DNA of 64,000 nt from positions 1 through 64,000 of the forward strand of contig PBDA01000030.1 of the NCBI GenBank assembly GCA_002718345.1. The letters are read 5' to 3'. A program made the translations under genes and the position numbers. The stretch comes from Rhodospirillaceae bacterium (GTDB lineage Bacteria > Pseudomonadota > Gammaproteobacteria > Steroidobacterales > Rariloculaceae). How positions within the stretch are numbered: position 1 is the stretch's first letter; every line of letters starts with the position of its first letter. The notes under the pieces were generated by a model. That model saw only the letters and a list, made by a program, of their open reading frames with translations, had not been told where the DNA came from and made no database searches. Of the stretch, positions 53,999 to 62,879 are shown one piece after another.

Positions 53999-54640
53999 AT
54001 GAATAGCATTCATGATATGGGGGGGCTTACCTGTTTTGGTCAAGTTAAATATGATGAAGATGAGCCAGTTTTCCATCATGAGTGGGAACAAAAGGTTCTA
54101 GCAATAACTGTCGCCACTTCTTCACTTTTCGGTCCCTTGGATAAAAGAAGACATGTTTTAGAGAAGATAGGGTCAATTGATTACCTGAAGTCTAGTTATT
54201 ATGAGCGATGGTTAATTAGATTAGAGCTTTCACTAAATGAATTAACAGCTATTAATCAGTATCAAAGTACAGAGTCTGAATATGAGTCTATTGACTTTAA
54301 GGAGCTTGAGCATGCTATTTATAATGGGCGACCCTCCGATCGAACTGAAGGTAGGCAGACACCAATATTTTCTGTAGGTGACAGAATACGCACAAAAAAC
54401 ATCAACCCATCCGGTCATACTAGATTAGCACGGTATGTGCGTGGTAGATGTGGTTTTATAGATAGAGTGCATGGAACTCATTCTTTTCCGGATACTGCTG
54501 CTCATGGTGAAGGGGAAAATCCCCAACCTTTATATTCAGTACGTTTTACAGCAAAAGAACTTTGGGGCGCAGAAAAATATCCCACAGATAATTTGTATAT
54601 AGACTTATGGGAAGATTATTTGGAGCCACTAGATGTCTGA
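53999..54640 (+). CDS. nthB: Nitrile hydratase beta subunit
   Basis: A 213-residue subunit that, with alpha, hydrates nitriles to amides. It starts [10 protein letters not shown], the strongly conserved beefed-up beta N-terminus, followed by GxV and [14 protein letters not shown]. The C-terminal RxGRGxID-type ([12 protein letters not shown]) and [12 protein letters not shown] blocks are also typical. Beta precedes alpha here, as in cobalt-type operons, with an 8-base overlap. Confidence 0.92.
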   Translation: MNSIHDMGGLTCFGQVKYDEDEPVFHHEWEQKVLAITVATSSLFGPLDKRRHVLEKIGSIDYLKSSYYERWLIRLELSLNELTAINQYQSTESEYESIDFKELEHAIYNGRPSDRTEGRQTPIFSVGDRIRTKNINPSGHTRLARYVRGRCGFIDRVHGTHSFPDTAAHGEGENPQPLYSVRFTAKELWGAEKYPTDNLYIDLWEDYLEPLDV

Positions 54641-55286
54641 TCATTTTCATAAACATGACCAGGATACTGTGTTAATTAAAGAAAGGTCTGAACAGGAAAT
54701 TGCAGGGCTAACAAAAAGGGTAGAGAAATTAGAAAAATTTTTAATTCAAAAGGGAATAGTTTCAAAAGACTTGTTAGAAAGTGTTGCTAACATATATGAG
54801 AATGATTTAGGCCCCTTAAATGGTGCTAAGGTTATAGCGCGTGCTTGGTGTGATCCATCTTATAAAAAACGCTTATTAGATGATGCTACTAAAGCAATAA
54901 AAGAAATGGGTTTTGGGGGGCTACAAGGTGAGCATATGGTAGTGCTCGAAAATACACCTATTATTCACAATGTTGTTGTATGCTCATTGTGTTCTTGTTA
55001 CCCATGGCCTGTACTTGGGCTGCCTCCTGGTTGGTATAAGGATCCTGCATATAGATCTAGAATTGTCATTCACCCAAGAGATGTACTTAAGGAATTTGGA
55101 TTAAATCTTTGTGATTCAGTTGAGGTTCGTGTTTGGGATAGCAGTGCTGAGGTCCGTTATCTAGTGTTACCAGAAAGACCTTTAAAAACAGAAAAGTTCT
55201 GTGAAGAAGATCTGGTAAAGCTTGTTACTAGGGAAGCTATGATCGGAGTTGCAAAAGCAAAGGATCCTTTTTTTAGTGAAACATAA
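54633..55286 (+). CDS. nthA: Nitrile hydratase alpha subunit
   Basis: A 217-residue catalytic subunit. The metal site is CSLCSCYPW at residues 117-125. The two C-terminal cysteines are those oxidised in known enzymes. The Tyr after the last Cys is typical of cobalt enzymes, whereas the Ser after the first Cys is typical of iron enzymes. The [27 protein letters not shown] block follows. It overlaps beta by 8 bases. The metal cannot be settled by sequence, but gene order and the Tyr favour cobalt. Confidence 0.92.
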   Translation: MSDHFHKHDQDTVLIKERSEQEIAGLTKRVEKLEKFLIQKGIVSKDLLESVANIYENDLGPLNGAKVIARAWCDPSYKKRLLDDATKAIKEMGFGGLQGEHMVVLENTPIIHNVVVCSLCSCYPWPVLGLPPGWYKDPAYRSRIVIHPRDVLKEFGLNLCDSVEVRVWDSSAEVRYLVLPERPLKTEKFCEEDLVKLVTREAMIGVAKAKDPFFSET

Positions 55287-55308
55287 AGTTCAAGAAAGTA
55301 TTGCTTAT

Positions 55309-55566
55309 ATGTCTGGTTCAAAGGCTTTGCCCCGCTCTAGCGGAGAATTGGTTTTTAATGATGATTGGGAACGACGAGTTTTTGCGCTTGGTGTAGCTCT
55401 TTGTGATATTGGCCAGTATGAGTGGAATGATTTTAAGGCTTGCCTAATAGATAAAATAAATAGTCAAGAAGAAGAGGATGTTCTTAATGCTGATTACTAT
55501 ATACACTGGTTGGAGGCACTTGAAGCCTTGTTAGATAAACACAATTTTGTTAATTCGTCTGATTAG
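55309..55566 (+). CDS. Nitrile hydratase accessory (activator) protein
   Basis: An 85-residue protein similar to the beta N-terminus, the activator that swaps metal into alpha. It has LPRSSGELVFNDDWERRVFALGVALC, YEWNDFKACLI and YYIHWLEALEALL. I chose the ATG at 55309, 22 bases after the alpha stop; frames further upstream overlap alpha. It completes the set beta-alpha-activator. Confidence 0.88.
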   Translation: MSGSKALPRSSGELVFNDDWERRVFALGVALCDIGQYEWNDFKACLIDKINSQEEEDVLNADYYIHWLEALEALLDKHNFVNSSD

Positions 55567-55569
55567 CTG

Positions 55570-56208
55570 GTGGAGATTAGTAATAATTTAGGGCCTTTAA
55601 CATCAAAGAGCTTTCCTTTATATATAAATTTATTAACTAAAAAACATATTGAACTAAATCAACTGGTCCAAGAATGGGGAATTCCTCGGTTTTGGGCACG
55701 ATCTCCTGGTTTTGAGACGCTTTTTAGAATTATATTATCTCAACAAATATCTAATTCTGCTGCTTACGTTATTCATCGTAGAGTGAAAACTGATTTAGTG
55801 CGAATCTCAGCACGCACCATTGATAAAGCGGGAGAAATAAAACTACGCAAACTGGGCCTAACTAAACAAAAGGCTTATTATAGTTGTCAATTAGCTCAAT
55901 CAGTTTTAGAGAGAAGATTGTCTATTAGAGGACTGAATAGTTTATCTGATTCCGAGGTTATTTCTGTCTTATGCGCACAACCTGGTATTGGCCCATGGAC
56001 TTCAGCAGTTTATCTTATGGCTGCTTTGAAAAGGATCGATGTTTGGCCTATTGGAGATCTTGCTCTTCGCAAAGGTATTGAAAGACTATTTCCCCAATCA
56101 AATTCTTCTTTTCTACATAATACTGGCGAATTATGGTCGCCTTATAGAGCAGTAGCAGCTAGGTTGATTTGGCATCTTTATGGGTGCTTAGGAAATAAAC
56201 ATAAATAG
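55570..56208 (+). CDS. HhH-GPD DNA glycosylase (AlkA-like)
   Basis: A 212-residue 3-methyladenine-DNA-glycosylase II-type enzyme that removes alkylated bases. It has LLFRIILSQQIS-type helix (TLFRIILSQQIS), the HhH motif LCAQPGIGPWTS (about 134-145) and the catalytic Asp163 in PIGDLALRKG. It uses a GTG start 4 bases after the nitrile hydratase accessory gene, so it seems co-transcribed with it. No iron-sulfur cluster cysteines are evident. Its place after a nitrile-degradation unit is unexplained. Confidence 0.88.
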   Translation: MEISNNLGPLTSKSFPLYINLLTKKHIELNQLVQEWGIPRFWARSPGFETLFRIILSQQISNSAAYVIHRRVKTDLVRISARTIDKAGEIKLRKLGLTKQKAYYSCQLAQSVLERRLSIRGLNSLSDSEVISVLCAQPGIGPWTSAVYLMAALKRIDVWPIGDLALRKGIERLFPQSNSSFLHNTGELWSPYRAVAARLIWHLYGCLGNKHK

Positions 56209-56430
56209 TTTCTACTACTGCTTTGTGATATGGCAAGTTTAGGCTGTTAAAATTTTCTTATAAATGTGCTTGTGTGCTGATTTTTGATCTATTTTGGCAG
56301 TGCCTATTCCTTGTGATGGTTTTTAGGTACAATGAGGTCGGTTAGTTGAGAGAGCGCTTTTCACCTTTGCTTTAAGCTCATTAAAAACATGGTCTTAAGC
56401 TTATCTTTCAAGAAAAGGCTTTAGGTTTTG
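56209..56430 (+). other. Gene-free segment, possible leader or small RNA
   Basis: The 339 bases 56209-56547 carry no gene. Within this part, 56328-56333 (TACAAT) could be a -10 element, but no -35 with normal spacing is evident. From about 56335 the sequence has a D-arm-like stretch (GGTTAGTTGAGAGAGCGC), then two similar AAGC-rich segments (GCTTTAAGCTCAT, GTCTTAAGCTTAT). No T-arm is seen, so I do not call a tRNA. It may be the body of a short RNA that ends at the next terminator. Confidence 0.3.
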
Positions 56431-56456
56431 AAGGCCCCTTATGGGGCTTTTTATTT
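56431..56456 (+). terminator. Intrinsic terminator upstream of the rimP leader
   Basis: GCCCC at 56434-56438 pairs with GGGGC at 56443-56447, extended by three weaker or A-T pairs, loop TTAT, then a T-rich run. It would end transcription from 56.2 kb upstream, or from the putative small RNA. Confidence 0.7.
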
Positions 56457-56506
56457 ATGTCTGTTTTTATTGAGTCTAGAAAGAATGGAGGACGAAGAGT
56501 GAGAAT

Positions 56507-56530
56507 AATGGGCCGTAGGCCCATTTTTTG
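56507..56530 (+). promoter_or_regulatory. rimP-leader-like attenuator hairpin
   Basis: ATGGGCC at 56508-56514, loop GTA, GGCCCAT at 56518-56524, and six T's to 56529, located 18 bases before rimP. Rfam describes a rimP-leader in gammaproteobacteria with this hairpin and T-tract, thought to be an attenuator of the rimP-nusA-infB operon. The match is by shape and place; not verified by a covariance model. It could also work as a plain terminator. Confidence 0.6.
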
Positions 56531-56547
56531 TACATTCGAGTCGCATA

Positions 56548-57006
56548 GTGACTGCTTTGGATGAGAAAGGCCGTTTATTTTGCTTATTAGAGCCAACAGT
56601 AGAAGCACTTGGTTATGAATTGATAGATCTTGATTTACACACTGGTGGTCGTGGTTTATTAAGGGTTTTTATTGATGGGAGTGATGGTATTGGGCTTGAT
56701 GATTGTGAATTAGTTAGCAGGCAGCTTAGTGATTTTTTGGATGTTGAAGATCCAATTCCTGGTCATTATGTCTTAGAAATATCTTCACCAGGAACAGACA
56801 GGCGACTTAGGACTATAGGACATTTTGAGCAGTTTCGTGGTCAAGAAGTTAGAGTAAGGTTAAAAAATGCATTAAATGGAATGCGTAAATTCAGAGGTTT
56901 TATAGACGGAGTACAAAAGGAGTCAGTACTCATTAGAGTTGATGGGCAGATATTAAATCTTAATCCGTCTGAAATTGATTTGGCAAAATTGATTCCTGAT
57001 GACTGA
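56548..57006 (+). CDS. rimP: Ribosome maturation factor RimP
   Basis: A 152-residue assembly factor for the 30S subunit. It has LEPTVEALGYELIDLDLH, LRVFIDG and the ISSPGTDR motif, all typical. The GTG at 56548 lies just after the leader hairpin; no strong ribosome site is visible, which may fit regulated translation. It is the first gene of the nusA operon. Confidence 0.94.
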   Translation: MTALDEKGRLFCLLEPTVEALGYELIDLDLHTGGRGLLRVFIDGSDGIGLDDCELVSRQLSDFLDVEDPIPGHYVLEISSPGTDRRLRTIGHFEQFRGQEVRVRLKNALNGMRKFRGFIDGVQKESVLIRVDGQILNLNPSEIDLAKLIPDD

Positions 57007-57031
57007 TTAAAAAGTGTGGGTTAAATAGTTT

Positions 57032-58534
57032 ATGAATAAAGAGATTCTTATGGTTGCCGATGCTGTTTCTAATGAGAAAGGCGTTGAAAAAGAAGTTATT
57101 TTCGAGGCAATTGAGGCCGCACTTGCGTCGGCGACACGAAAAAAGCATGGAGAGGATATTGACGTTAGGGTCCAAATAGACCGAGATAGCGGAGAGTACG
57201 AAACATTTCGTCGTTGGATGGTTTTTGCAGATGACTCTACTGAATTAGAAGATCCTGACAAAGAGCTAAGATTACAAGATGCAGTTGATGTGAATTCTGA
57301 CGCAGAGCCAGGTGATTATGTTGAAGAGCCCATGATTTCAGTGGAGTTTGGCCGTATTGCAGCTCAAACCGCTAAGCAGGTGATAGTTCAAAAAGTACGT
57401 GAAGCAGAACGCAAACAAGTCGTTGAGGAATATCAAGATCGTGAAGGAGAGTTAGTGTCAGGGATTGTTAAGCGTTTAGATCGTCATGGTGTATATATTG
57501 ATTTGGGAAATAATGCAGAAGGATTTTTGTCAAGAGAAGAACTTATTCCGCGAGAGCCCTTAAAGCCTCAGGATAGGGTCAAGGGAATGTTAAAGGAAGT
57601 GCGTGCCGAGCAAAGAGGGCCTCAGCTATTTTTAACTCGCACATCGCCTGAGTTTTTAGTCGAGCTTTTCACAGTTGAAGTTCCAGAAGTTGGTCAAGGG
57701 CTTATTGAGATTATTGGCGCAGCACGAGATCCTGGTTTGCGCGCAAAGATAGCTGTAAAGAGTAATGATAATCGAATCGATCCAGTAGGTGCATGTGTGG
57801 GTATGCGTGGGTCACGAGTTCAAGCAGTATCTAATGAACTTGCAGGGGAAAGAGTTGACATCATTTTGCACGATGAGAATGCAGCTCAATACGTAATAAA
57901 TGCGATGTCTCCTGCAGACGTTATTAGCATAGTGGTAGATGAAGATAGCCATAGTATGGATGTCGCTGTTGATGAAGAGAAGTTGTCTCAAGCCATTGGT
58001 CGTGGAGGTCAGAATATTCGTCTTGCATGCGAATTAACTGGCTGGGAGCTTAATGTCATGACCGAAAATGATGCGGTTGAGAAAAGTGAAAAAGAAGCCC
58101 ATGAGCTCGTTGAGAATTTTATGCGAGATTTGGATGTTGATGATGATGTTGCATCAATCTTAGTTCAAGAAGGCTTTTCTTCATTAGAAGAGGTTGCGTA
58201 TGTTCCGGCAAATGAATTGCTGGGAATAGAGGAATTTGATGAGGATATTGTAGAAGAATTGCGAGCTAGGGCTAGAGATGTGCTAATTACACAAGCAATT
58301 GCCACTGAAGAAGTTTTGGGTGATTCTAATCCAGCTGAAGATCTTCTTAGTTTGGAAGGAATGAGTAAAGATCTTGCGTATCAGCTTGCTAGTCGTGGGG
58401 TCGTTACGCGTGAGGATTTAGCTGAACAAGCAGTTAGTGATATAGAAGATATTGAGATATTAGAGCCTGAGAAAGCAGCAGATTTAATTATGGCAGCAAG
58501 AGCTCATTGGTTTGAGGAAGAGGAGCAGGCATGA
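57032..58534 (+). CDS. nusA: Transcription termination/antitermination factor NusA
   Basis: A 500-residue NusA: N-terminal RNA-polymerase-binding domain ([15 protein letters not shown]), S1 domain ([18 protein letters not shown]), KH domains ([27 protein letters not shown]) and two acidic C-terminal repeats (from about 370). Two C-terminal repeats are as in gammaproteobacterial NusA. infB starts 10 bases after its stop. Confidence 0.97.
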   Translation: MNKEILMVADAVSNEKGVEKEVIFEAIEAALASATRKKHGEDIDVRVQIDRDSGEYETFRRWMVFADDSTELEDPDKELRLQDAVDVNSDAEPGDYVEEPMISVEFGRIAAQTAKQVIVQKVREAERKQVVEEYQDREGELVSGIVKRLDRHGVYIDLGNNAEGFLSREELIPREPLKPQDRVKGMLKEVRAEQRGPQLFLTRTSPEFLVELFTVEVPEVGQGLIEIIGAARDPGLRAKIAVKSNDNRIDPVGACVGMRGSRVQAVSNELAGERVDIILHDENAAQYVINAMSPADVISIVVDEDSHSMDVAVDEEKLSQAIGRGGQNIRLACELTGWELNVMTENDAVEKSEKEAHELVENFMRDLDVDDDVASILVQEGFSSLEEVAYVPANELLGIEEFDEDIVEELRARARDVLITQAIATEEVLGDSNPAEDLLSLEGMSKDLAYQLASRGVVTREDLAEQAVSDIEDIEILEPEKAADLIMAARAHWFEEEEQA

Positions 58535-58544
58535 GGGGTTTTAC

Positions 58545-61061
58545 ATGTCTGATGTAACGGTTACAGAATTCGCTGCGACTTTGAGTGTGTCTGTAGAGAA
58601 ATTACTTGCTCAGCTTAATGAAGCAGGTATAGATGTTGGTGGTGAAAGCGGCACTATAAGCGAAGAAGCTAAACTTGAACTGCTAACTCATTTGAGGCGC
58701 TCACATGGAAAAAATGATCCCGGTGAATCAGCTCCGAAGAAAATTACTTTAAAACGTAAAACCCAAAGTGAGTTAAGGCTTGCTAGTTCTCAGGGGCGTG
58801 CACGTACGGTAAACGTTGAAGTTAGAAGAAAGCGAACATATGTAAAAAGAAATGTTCTTGAGGAAGAAGCAAAACAGCAACAAAATAAAATAGATGCAGA
58901 GAGACAGGCTGAAGAAGATAAGGTTCTAGCTGAAGCATTGCGAATTGAGGAGGAGAAAAAGCTTGCGGAAGAGGCTGATGCTAAGGCAGAAGTAGAGAGA
59001 AAGAAAGAAGAAGAACGTAAAGCCAAAGCTGAAGAAGATAGACTTAAACTTGAACGGCAAGCACGCAAACAAGAAGAAGAGTTGCGTAGAGCTAAAGAAG
59101 AAGAACAAAAGGAACGTGACGGTCAGGCTAGGCTCGACAAAGAGTTAGCAGCTCGAAATGCGAAAGATGAGTCTTCTGATCATACGCTCCATGTTGCTAA
59201 GGGTTCTACTGGCAGAAGGCGTAAAAAGAAAGCTCGAAGGCGCCCTGTTCAAGTAAATGTTGAAGCGCAGCATGGCTTTGAAAAGCCAACAGAGCCAGTT
59301 GTGAGGGATGTTGAAATATCTGACACAATCACTGTTGGAGAACTTTCTCAACGCATGGCTGTTAAATCTAGTGAGGTTATTCGGTCATTGATGAATATGG
59401 GAATGATGGTGACCATAAACCAGGTTATTGATCAGGATACTGCAATTTTAGTGATTGAAGAGCTTGGTCATACAGCAAAGATTTCAAATGAAGGTGAACT
59501 CGAAGAGCAGCTATTAGATTCAATAATTGATGATCACGATGAGAAAGATCTCTCCCCACGATGGCCTATTATAACTGTTATGGGTCATGTTGATCATGGA
59601 AAGACTTCTTTGTTGGATTATATTAGAAAATCTCGAGTTGCGGCTGGTGAGGCGGGTGGAATAACGCAGCACATTGGGGCGTATTCGGTTCAAACAGAAA
59701 AGGGCCAGGTCAGTTTTCTTGATACACCTGGTCATGCAGCATTTACAGCAATGAGAGCGCGTGGGGCAGAAATAACAGATATAGTGGTTTTAGTAGTTGC
59801 CGCAGATGATGGTGTTATGCCACAAACTGAAGAGGCTATTCAGCACGCAAAAGCTGCGGCTGGTCCTTTAGTCGTTGCTGTAAATAAAATAGACAGAGAG
59901 GATGCAGATCCAGATCGTGTAAGGAATGAATTATCACAGCATGAGGTCATACCAGAGGAATGGGGAGGTGAGAACCTGTTTGTTAACATCTCTGCTAAGA
60001 CTGGGGAGGGTATTGATCAACTTCTTGATGCTCTTATTCTTCAAGCTGAATTGTTAGAGTTAAAGGCAATTGCAACAGGGCCTGCAAAGGGTGTAGTCAT
60101 TGAGTCAAGTCTTGAAAGAGGGAAAGGTGCTGTCGCTACAGTTTTAATAAATCAGGGATGCCTTAGCCATGGTGATACAGTACTAGCAGGTCAAGAATAT
60201 GGTCGAGTACGTGCAATGTATAATGAATCTGGAGATGCTATTGAGAGTGCAGGCCCTTCTCAACCCGCTGTGATTGTGGGTCTTTCGGGCGTCCCAATCG
60301 CTGGTGATAATTTATTGGTTGTAGAAGACGAGCGTCGGGCTAGGGAGATCGCTGAACTACGTCAATCCAAAGATCGTGATGTGAAGCTTGCTCAGCAGCA
60401 GACTACTAAGCTTGATGATGTCTTCTCTCAAATGAATGATGGCGAGATTGCTAGCTTGCAATTAATTATAAAGGCAGATGTGCATGGCAGCGCTGAAGCA
60501 ATTAAGGAGTCAATTGAGAAGCTTGGCAATGAGGAGGTAAACATTGTAGTTATTTCCCACGGTGTAGGTGCAGTAACTGAATCAGATGTTCAGCTAGCTG
60601 CGGCTTCTAATGCAATTATTATTGGTTTCAACGTGCGTGCAGATGCATCTGCACGGGAGGCTGTGAAGGAGACAGGAGTAGATCTTCGTTATTACAGCAT
60701 TATTTATGAAGCTATTGATGATGTTAAGAGCGCTTTAAGCGGACTGCTGGCACCAGAAGTGAGGGAGCAAATTGTGGGGCTTGCTGAAGTCAGGGAAGTT
60801 TTTCGCTCTCCAAAATTTGGGCAAGTGGCAGGTTGCATGGTAGTGGATGGGTTTGTTCGCCGTAGTAATCCCATAAGAGTGTTAAGAGATAGCGTCGTTA
60901 TATATGAAGGTGAGCTAGAGTCTCTTCGTCGTTTTAAAGATGATGTAAATGAAGTTCGTGCTGGAACTGAATGTGGTATTGGTGTGAAAAATTATAACGA
61001 TGTTAAGAGTGGCGATCAGATAGAGTGCTATGAGAGGAAAGAAATTCCTCGCACAATATAA
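58545..61061 (+). CDS. infB: Translation initiation factor IF-2
   Basis: An 838-residue GTPase that brings fMet-tRNA to the 30S subunit. ATG at 58545 chosen with GAGGGG upstream; the longer frame from 58512 overlaps nusA. The N-terminus has the IF2N fold, then a very charged Lys/Glu coiled-coil region (about 95-205). The G domain shows GHVDHGKTS (from about residue 347), DTPGHAAF and NKID. The length is usual for gammaproteobacteria. Confidence 0.97.
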   Translation: MSDVTVTEFAATLSVSVEKLLAQLNEAGIDVGGESGTISEEAKLELLTHLRRSHGKNDPGESAPKKITLKRKTQSELRLASSQGRARTVNVEVRRKRTYVKRNVLEEEAKQQQNKIDAERQAEEDKVLAEALRIEEEKKLAEEADAKAEVERKKEEERKAKAEEDRLKLERQARKQEEELRRAKEEEQKERDGQARLDKELAARNAKDESSDHTLHVAKGSTGRRRKKKARRRPVQVNVEAQHGFEKPTEPVVRDVEISDTITVGELSQRMAVKSSEVIRSLMNMGMMVTINQVIDQDTAILVIEELGHTAKISNEGELEEQLLDSIIDDHDEKDLSPRWPIITVMGHVDHGKTSLLDYIRKSRVAAGEAGGITQHIGAYSVQTEKGQVSFLDTPGHAAFTAMRARGAEITDIVVLVVAADDGVMPQTEEAIQHAKAAAGPLVVAVNKIDREDADPDRVRNELSQHEVIPEEWGGENLFVNISAKTGEGIDQLLDALILQAELLELKAIATGPAKGVVIESSLERGKGAVATVLINQGCLSHGDTVLAGQEYGRVRAMYNESGDAIESAGPSQPAVIVGLSGVPIAGDNLLVVEDERRAREIAELRQSKDRDVKLAQQQTTKLDDVFSQMNDGEIASLQLIIKADVHGSAEAIKESIEKLGNEEVNIVVISHGVGAVTESDVQLAAASNAIIIGFNVRADASAREAVKETGVDLRYYSIIYEAIDDVKSALSGLLAPEVREQIVGLAEVREVFRSPKFGQVAGCMVVDGFVRRSNPIRVLRDSVVIYEGELESLRRFKDDVNEVRAGTECGIGVKNYNDVKSGDQIECYERKEIPRTI

Positions 61062-61064
61062 TTT

Positions 61065-61475
61065 ATGCCTCGCGAATACCCACGTAAATTGCGTGTTGCT
61101 AATGAGTTACGACGTGTGCTGAATGATATTCTGCGTGACGATATAAAAGATCCGAGGCTTCAGCAAGTGAGCGTTAGCCAGGTTGAGCTGAGTGGGGATA
61201 TTGGAGTTGCAAAGGTATTTTTTAGTACGTTAGTCCCAGATTCCGATCTAGACCCAATAATAGTGGCTTTGGAAAAAGCTCGCGGTTATTTAAGATCTAG
61301 AGCTGGTGAGCTTCTTTTTTTGCGACATATCCCCGAGTTACGTTTTTATGAAGATAAAGCAACAAAACATGGCTTTAAGTTAACTCAACTTCTAGATAAA
61401 ACTAAAAAAACATCAAATCAGCTTATTGATGATGATTCACATTCTGTATCTTCAATAGATAATGATATTCTATGA
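61065..61475 (+). CDS. rbfA: Ribosome-binding factor RbfA
   Basis: A 136-residue cold-adaptation and 16S rRNA maturation factor with RVANELRRVLNDIL, DPRLQQVSVSQVELS and ELRFYEDKATKHG. It starts 3 bases after infB and overlaps truB by 4 bases (ATGA). The C-terminal tail is Ser/Asp-rich and variable. Confidence 0.95.
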   Translation: MPREYPRKLRVANELRRVLNDILRDDIKDPRLQQVSVSQVELSGDIGVAKVFFSTLVPDSDLDPIIVALEKARGYLRSRAGELLFLRHIPELRFYEDKATKHGFKLTQLLDKTKKTSNQLIDDDSHSVSSIDNDIL

Positions 61476-62398
61476 AATCAAAGTCGAATCTAAAAAAACG
61501 ACGCGATATCAATGGAATTCTTTTGCTCGATAAACCACTGGGATTGACATCAAATTCTGCTTTGCAGAAAGTAAAATGGCTATTTCATGCTGCTAAAGCA
61601 GGACATACTGGTAGCCTTGATCCATTGGCAACAGGAATGTTGCCAATTTGTTTTGGTTCGGGAACAAAAGTATCTTCATTCCTATTAGATGCGGATAAAC
61701 GTTATTTGGTGACCGGAGAGATTGGTATTGCAACAGAATCTGGAGATGCAGAGGGAAAAGTAATCCAGGTTAACGATAATGTGACCCTTCATACAGCGAA
61801 TGTAAAAGATGTTTTAGATTCTTTTATTGGACATATTGAACAAATTCCGCCTATGTATTCTGCTTTGAGGCATAAAGGAAGAAGGCTATATGAGTTAGCC
61901 CGAGAGGGTACTGAAGTAGATCGAGTCTCCAGGGAAGTAACTATATATGATATTCAACTAAAGGATTTAACCCAAACCAAATTCACAATTGAGGTTCATT
62001 GTTCTAAAGGCACTTACATAAGAACTCTTATAGAGGATATATCTAAAGCTTTGGGTACAGTTGGGTTTGTGACTAAATTGAGACGATTAGTGGTGGCGCC
62101 ATTCTCTGAGGATCAAATGATCAAAATGGAATGCATTGAAGAGTGTTCCAAGCTTGGAACTGAGTCATTAGATTCTTTATTGTGCCCTGTTGATAGCGCT
62201 CTTACTTCTTGGTCATCAGTGCAAATAGATAAAAACTGCTGTAAGCAATTTTGCCAAGGTCAGAGTATTAAAGTTGGCTTAAGTTATAAAAAATCATGGG
62301 TGAGAGTTTATTCTTCTAAGAACGAATTTATAGGGATGGGAGAGATTCGTTCAAAAGGGCAGTTGATTCCACGCCGTATTTTTAGTTGTACGGGTTGA
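61472..62398 (+). CDS. truB: tRNA pseudouridine-55 synthase TruB
   Basis: A 308-residue enzyme that makes pseudouridine 55 in the tRNA T-loop. Catalytic Asp50 is in GHTGSLDPLATG. NGILLLDKPLGLTS and KGTYIRTLIEDI are also typical. It overlaps rbfA by 4 bases. The C-terminal part has the PUA-like extension. Confidence 0.96.
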   Translation: MKSKSNLKKRRDINGILLLDKPLGLTSNSALQKVKWLFHAAKAGHTGSLDPLATGMLPICFGSGTKVSSFLLDADKRYLVTGEIGIATESGDAEGKVIQVNDNVTLHTANVKDVLDSFIGHIEQIPPMYSALRHKGRRLYELAREGTEVDRVSREVTIYDIQLKDLTQTKFTIEVHCSKGTYIRTLIEDISKALGTVGFVTKLRRLVVAPFSEDQMIKMECIEECSKLGTESLDSLLCPVDSALTSWSSVQIDKNCCKQFCQGQSIKVGLSYKKSWVRVYSSKNEFIGMGEIRSKGQLIPRRIFSCTG

Positions 62399-62512
62399 TA
62401 GATATAAAAAATTCCATGGAATTGAAAGGATTGCACTAGTACAATAGCCGGCTTTCGACAACAAGTGATTAGTAAATAGGTGCTGCTGTAGGGGTAGCGT
62501 GGAGTAAAAAGA

Positions 62513-62782
62513 ATGTCTTTAAGTGTTGATGATAAGACTCAGATAATTGCTGAATACGGTCAAAACTCTAGTGATACTGGATCTACTGAGGTTCAAGTTG
62601 CATTATTGTCGGCAAGAATAAATCAGTTAACCGAACACTTTACAGGACATAAAAAGGATCACCATTCTCGGCGGGGGGTACTTAGAATGGTTAATAAACG
62701 GCGGAAACTTTTAGATTATCTAAAAGAAACTGATGGAAACCGTTATCAAGAACTTATCAAACGCCTTGGATTGAGGCGATGA
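62513..62782 (+). CDS. rpsO: 30S ribosomal protein S15
   Basis: An 89-residue ribosomal protein with [21 protein letters not shown] and [23 protein letters not shown], characteristic of S15. It is 114 bases from truB, leaving room for its own promoter, and is followed by a strong terminator. Confidence 0.98.
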   Translation: MSLSVDDKTQIIAEYGQNSSDTGSTEVQVALLSARINQLTEHFTGHKKDHHSRRGVLRMVNKRRKLLDYLKETDGNRYQELIKRLGLRR

Positions 62783-62798
62783 GTCCCAATATGATCTT

Positions 62799-62831
62799 AA
62801 TCAGAGCCGTTTTACGGCTCTGATTGTTTTT
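62799..62831 (+). terminator. Intrinsic terminator between rpsO and pnp
   Basis: A perfect 11-base stem: AATCAGAGCCG (62799-62809) with CGGCTCTGATT (62815-62825), loop TTTTA, followed by GTTTTTA. It should separate most rpsO transcription from pnp; in relatives this region is also where RNase III acts on the pnp leader. Confidence 0.85.
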
Positions 62832-62879
62832 ACGCATTTAAACAATACAAACGATAAAGAGATAGATAGGAAAGCAATA

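Noticed and set aside
56328-56370. Possible tRNA near 56.34 kb
   Set aside because: Only a D-arm-like stretch is visible. The T-arm GGTTCGA-type sequence, acceptor complement and CCA end are missing.
62422-62445. rpsO promoter TTGAAA ... TACAAT
   Set aside because: The spacer is 12 bases, too short for sigma-70. The TACAAT may be real, but I cannot support a full promoter.
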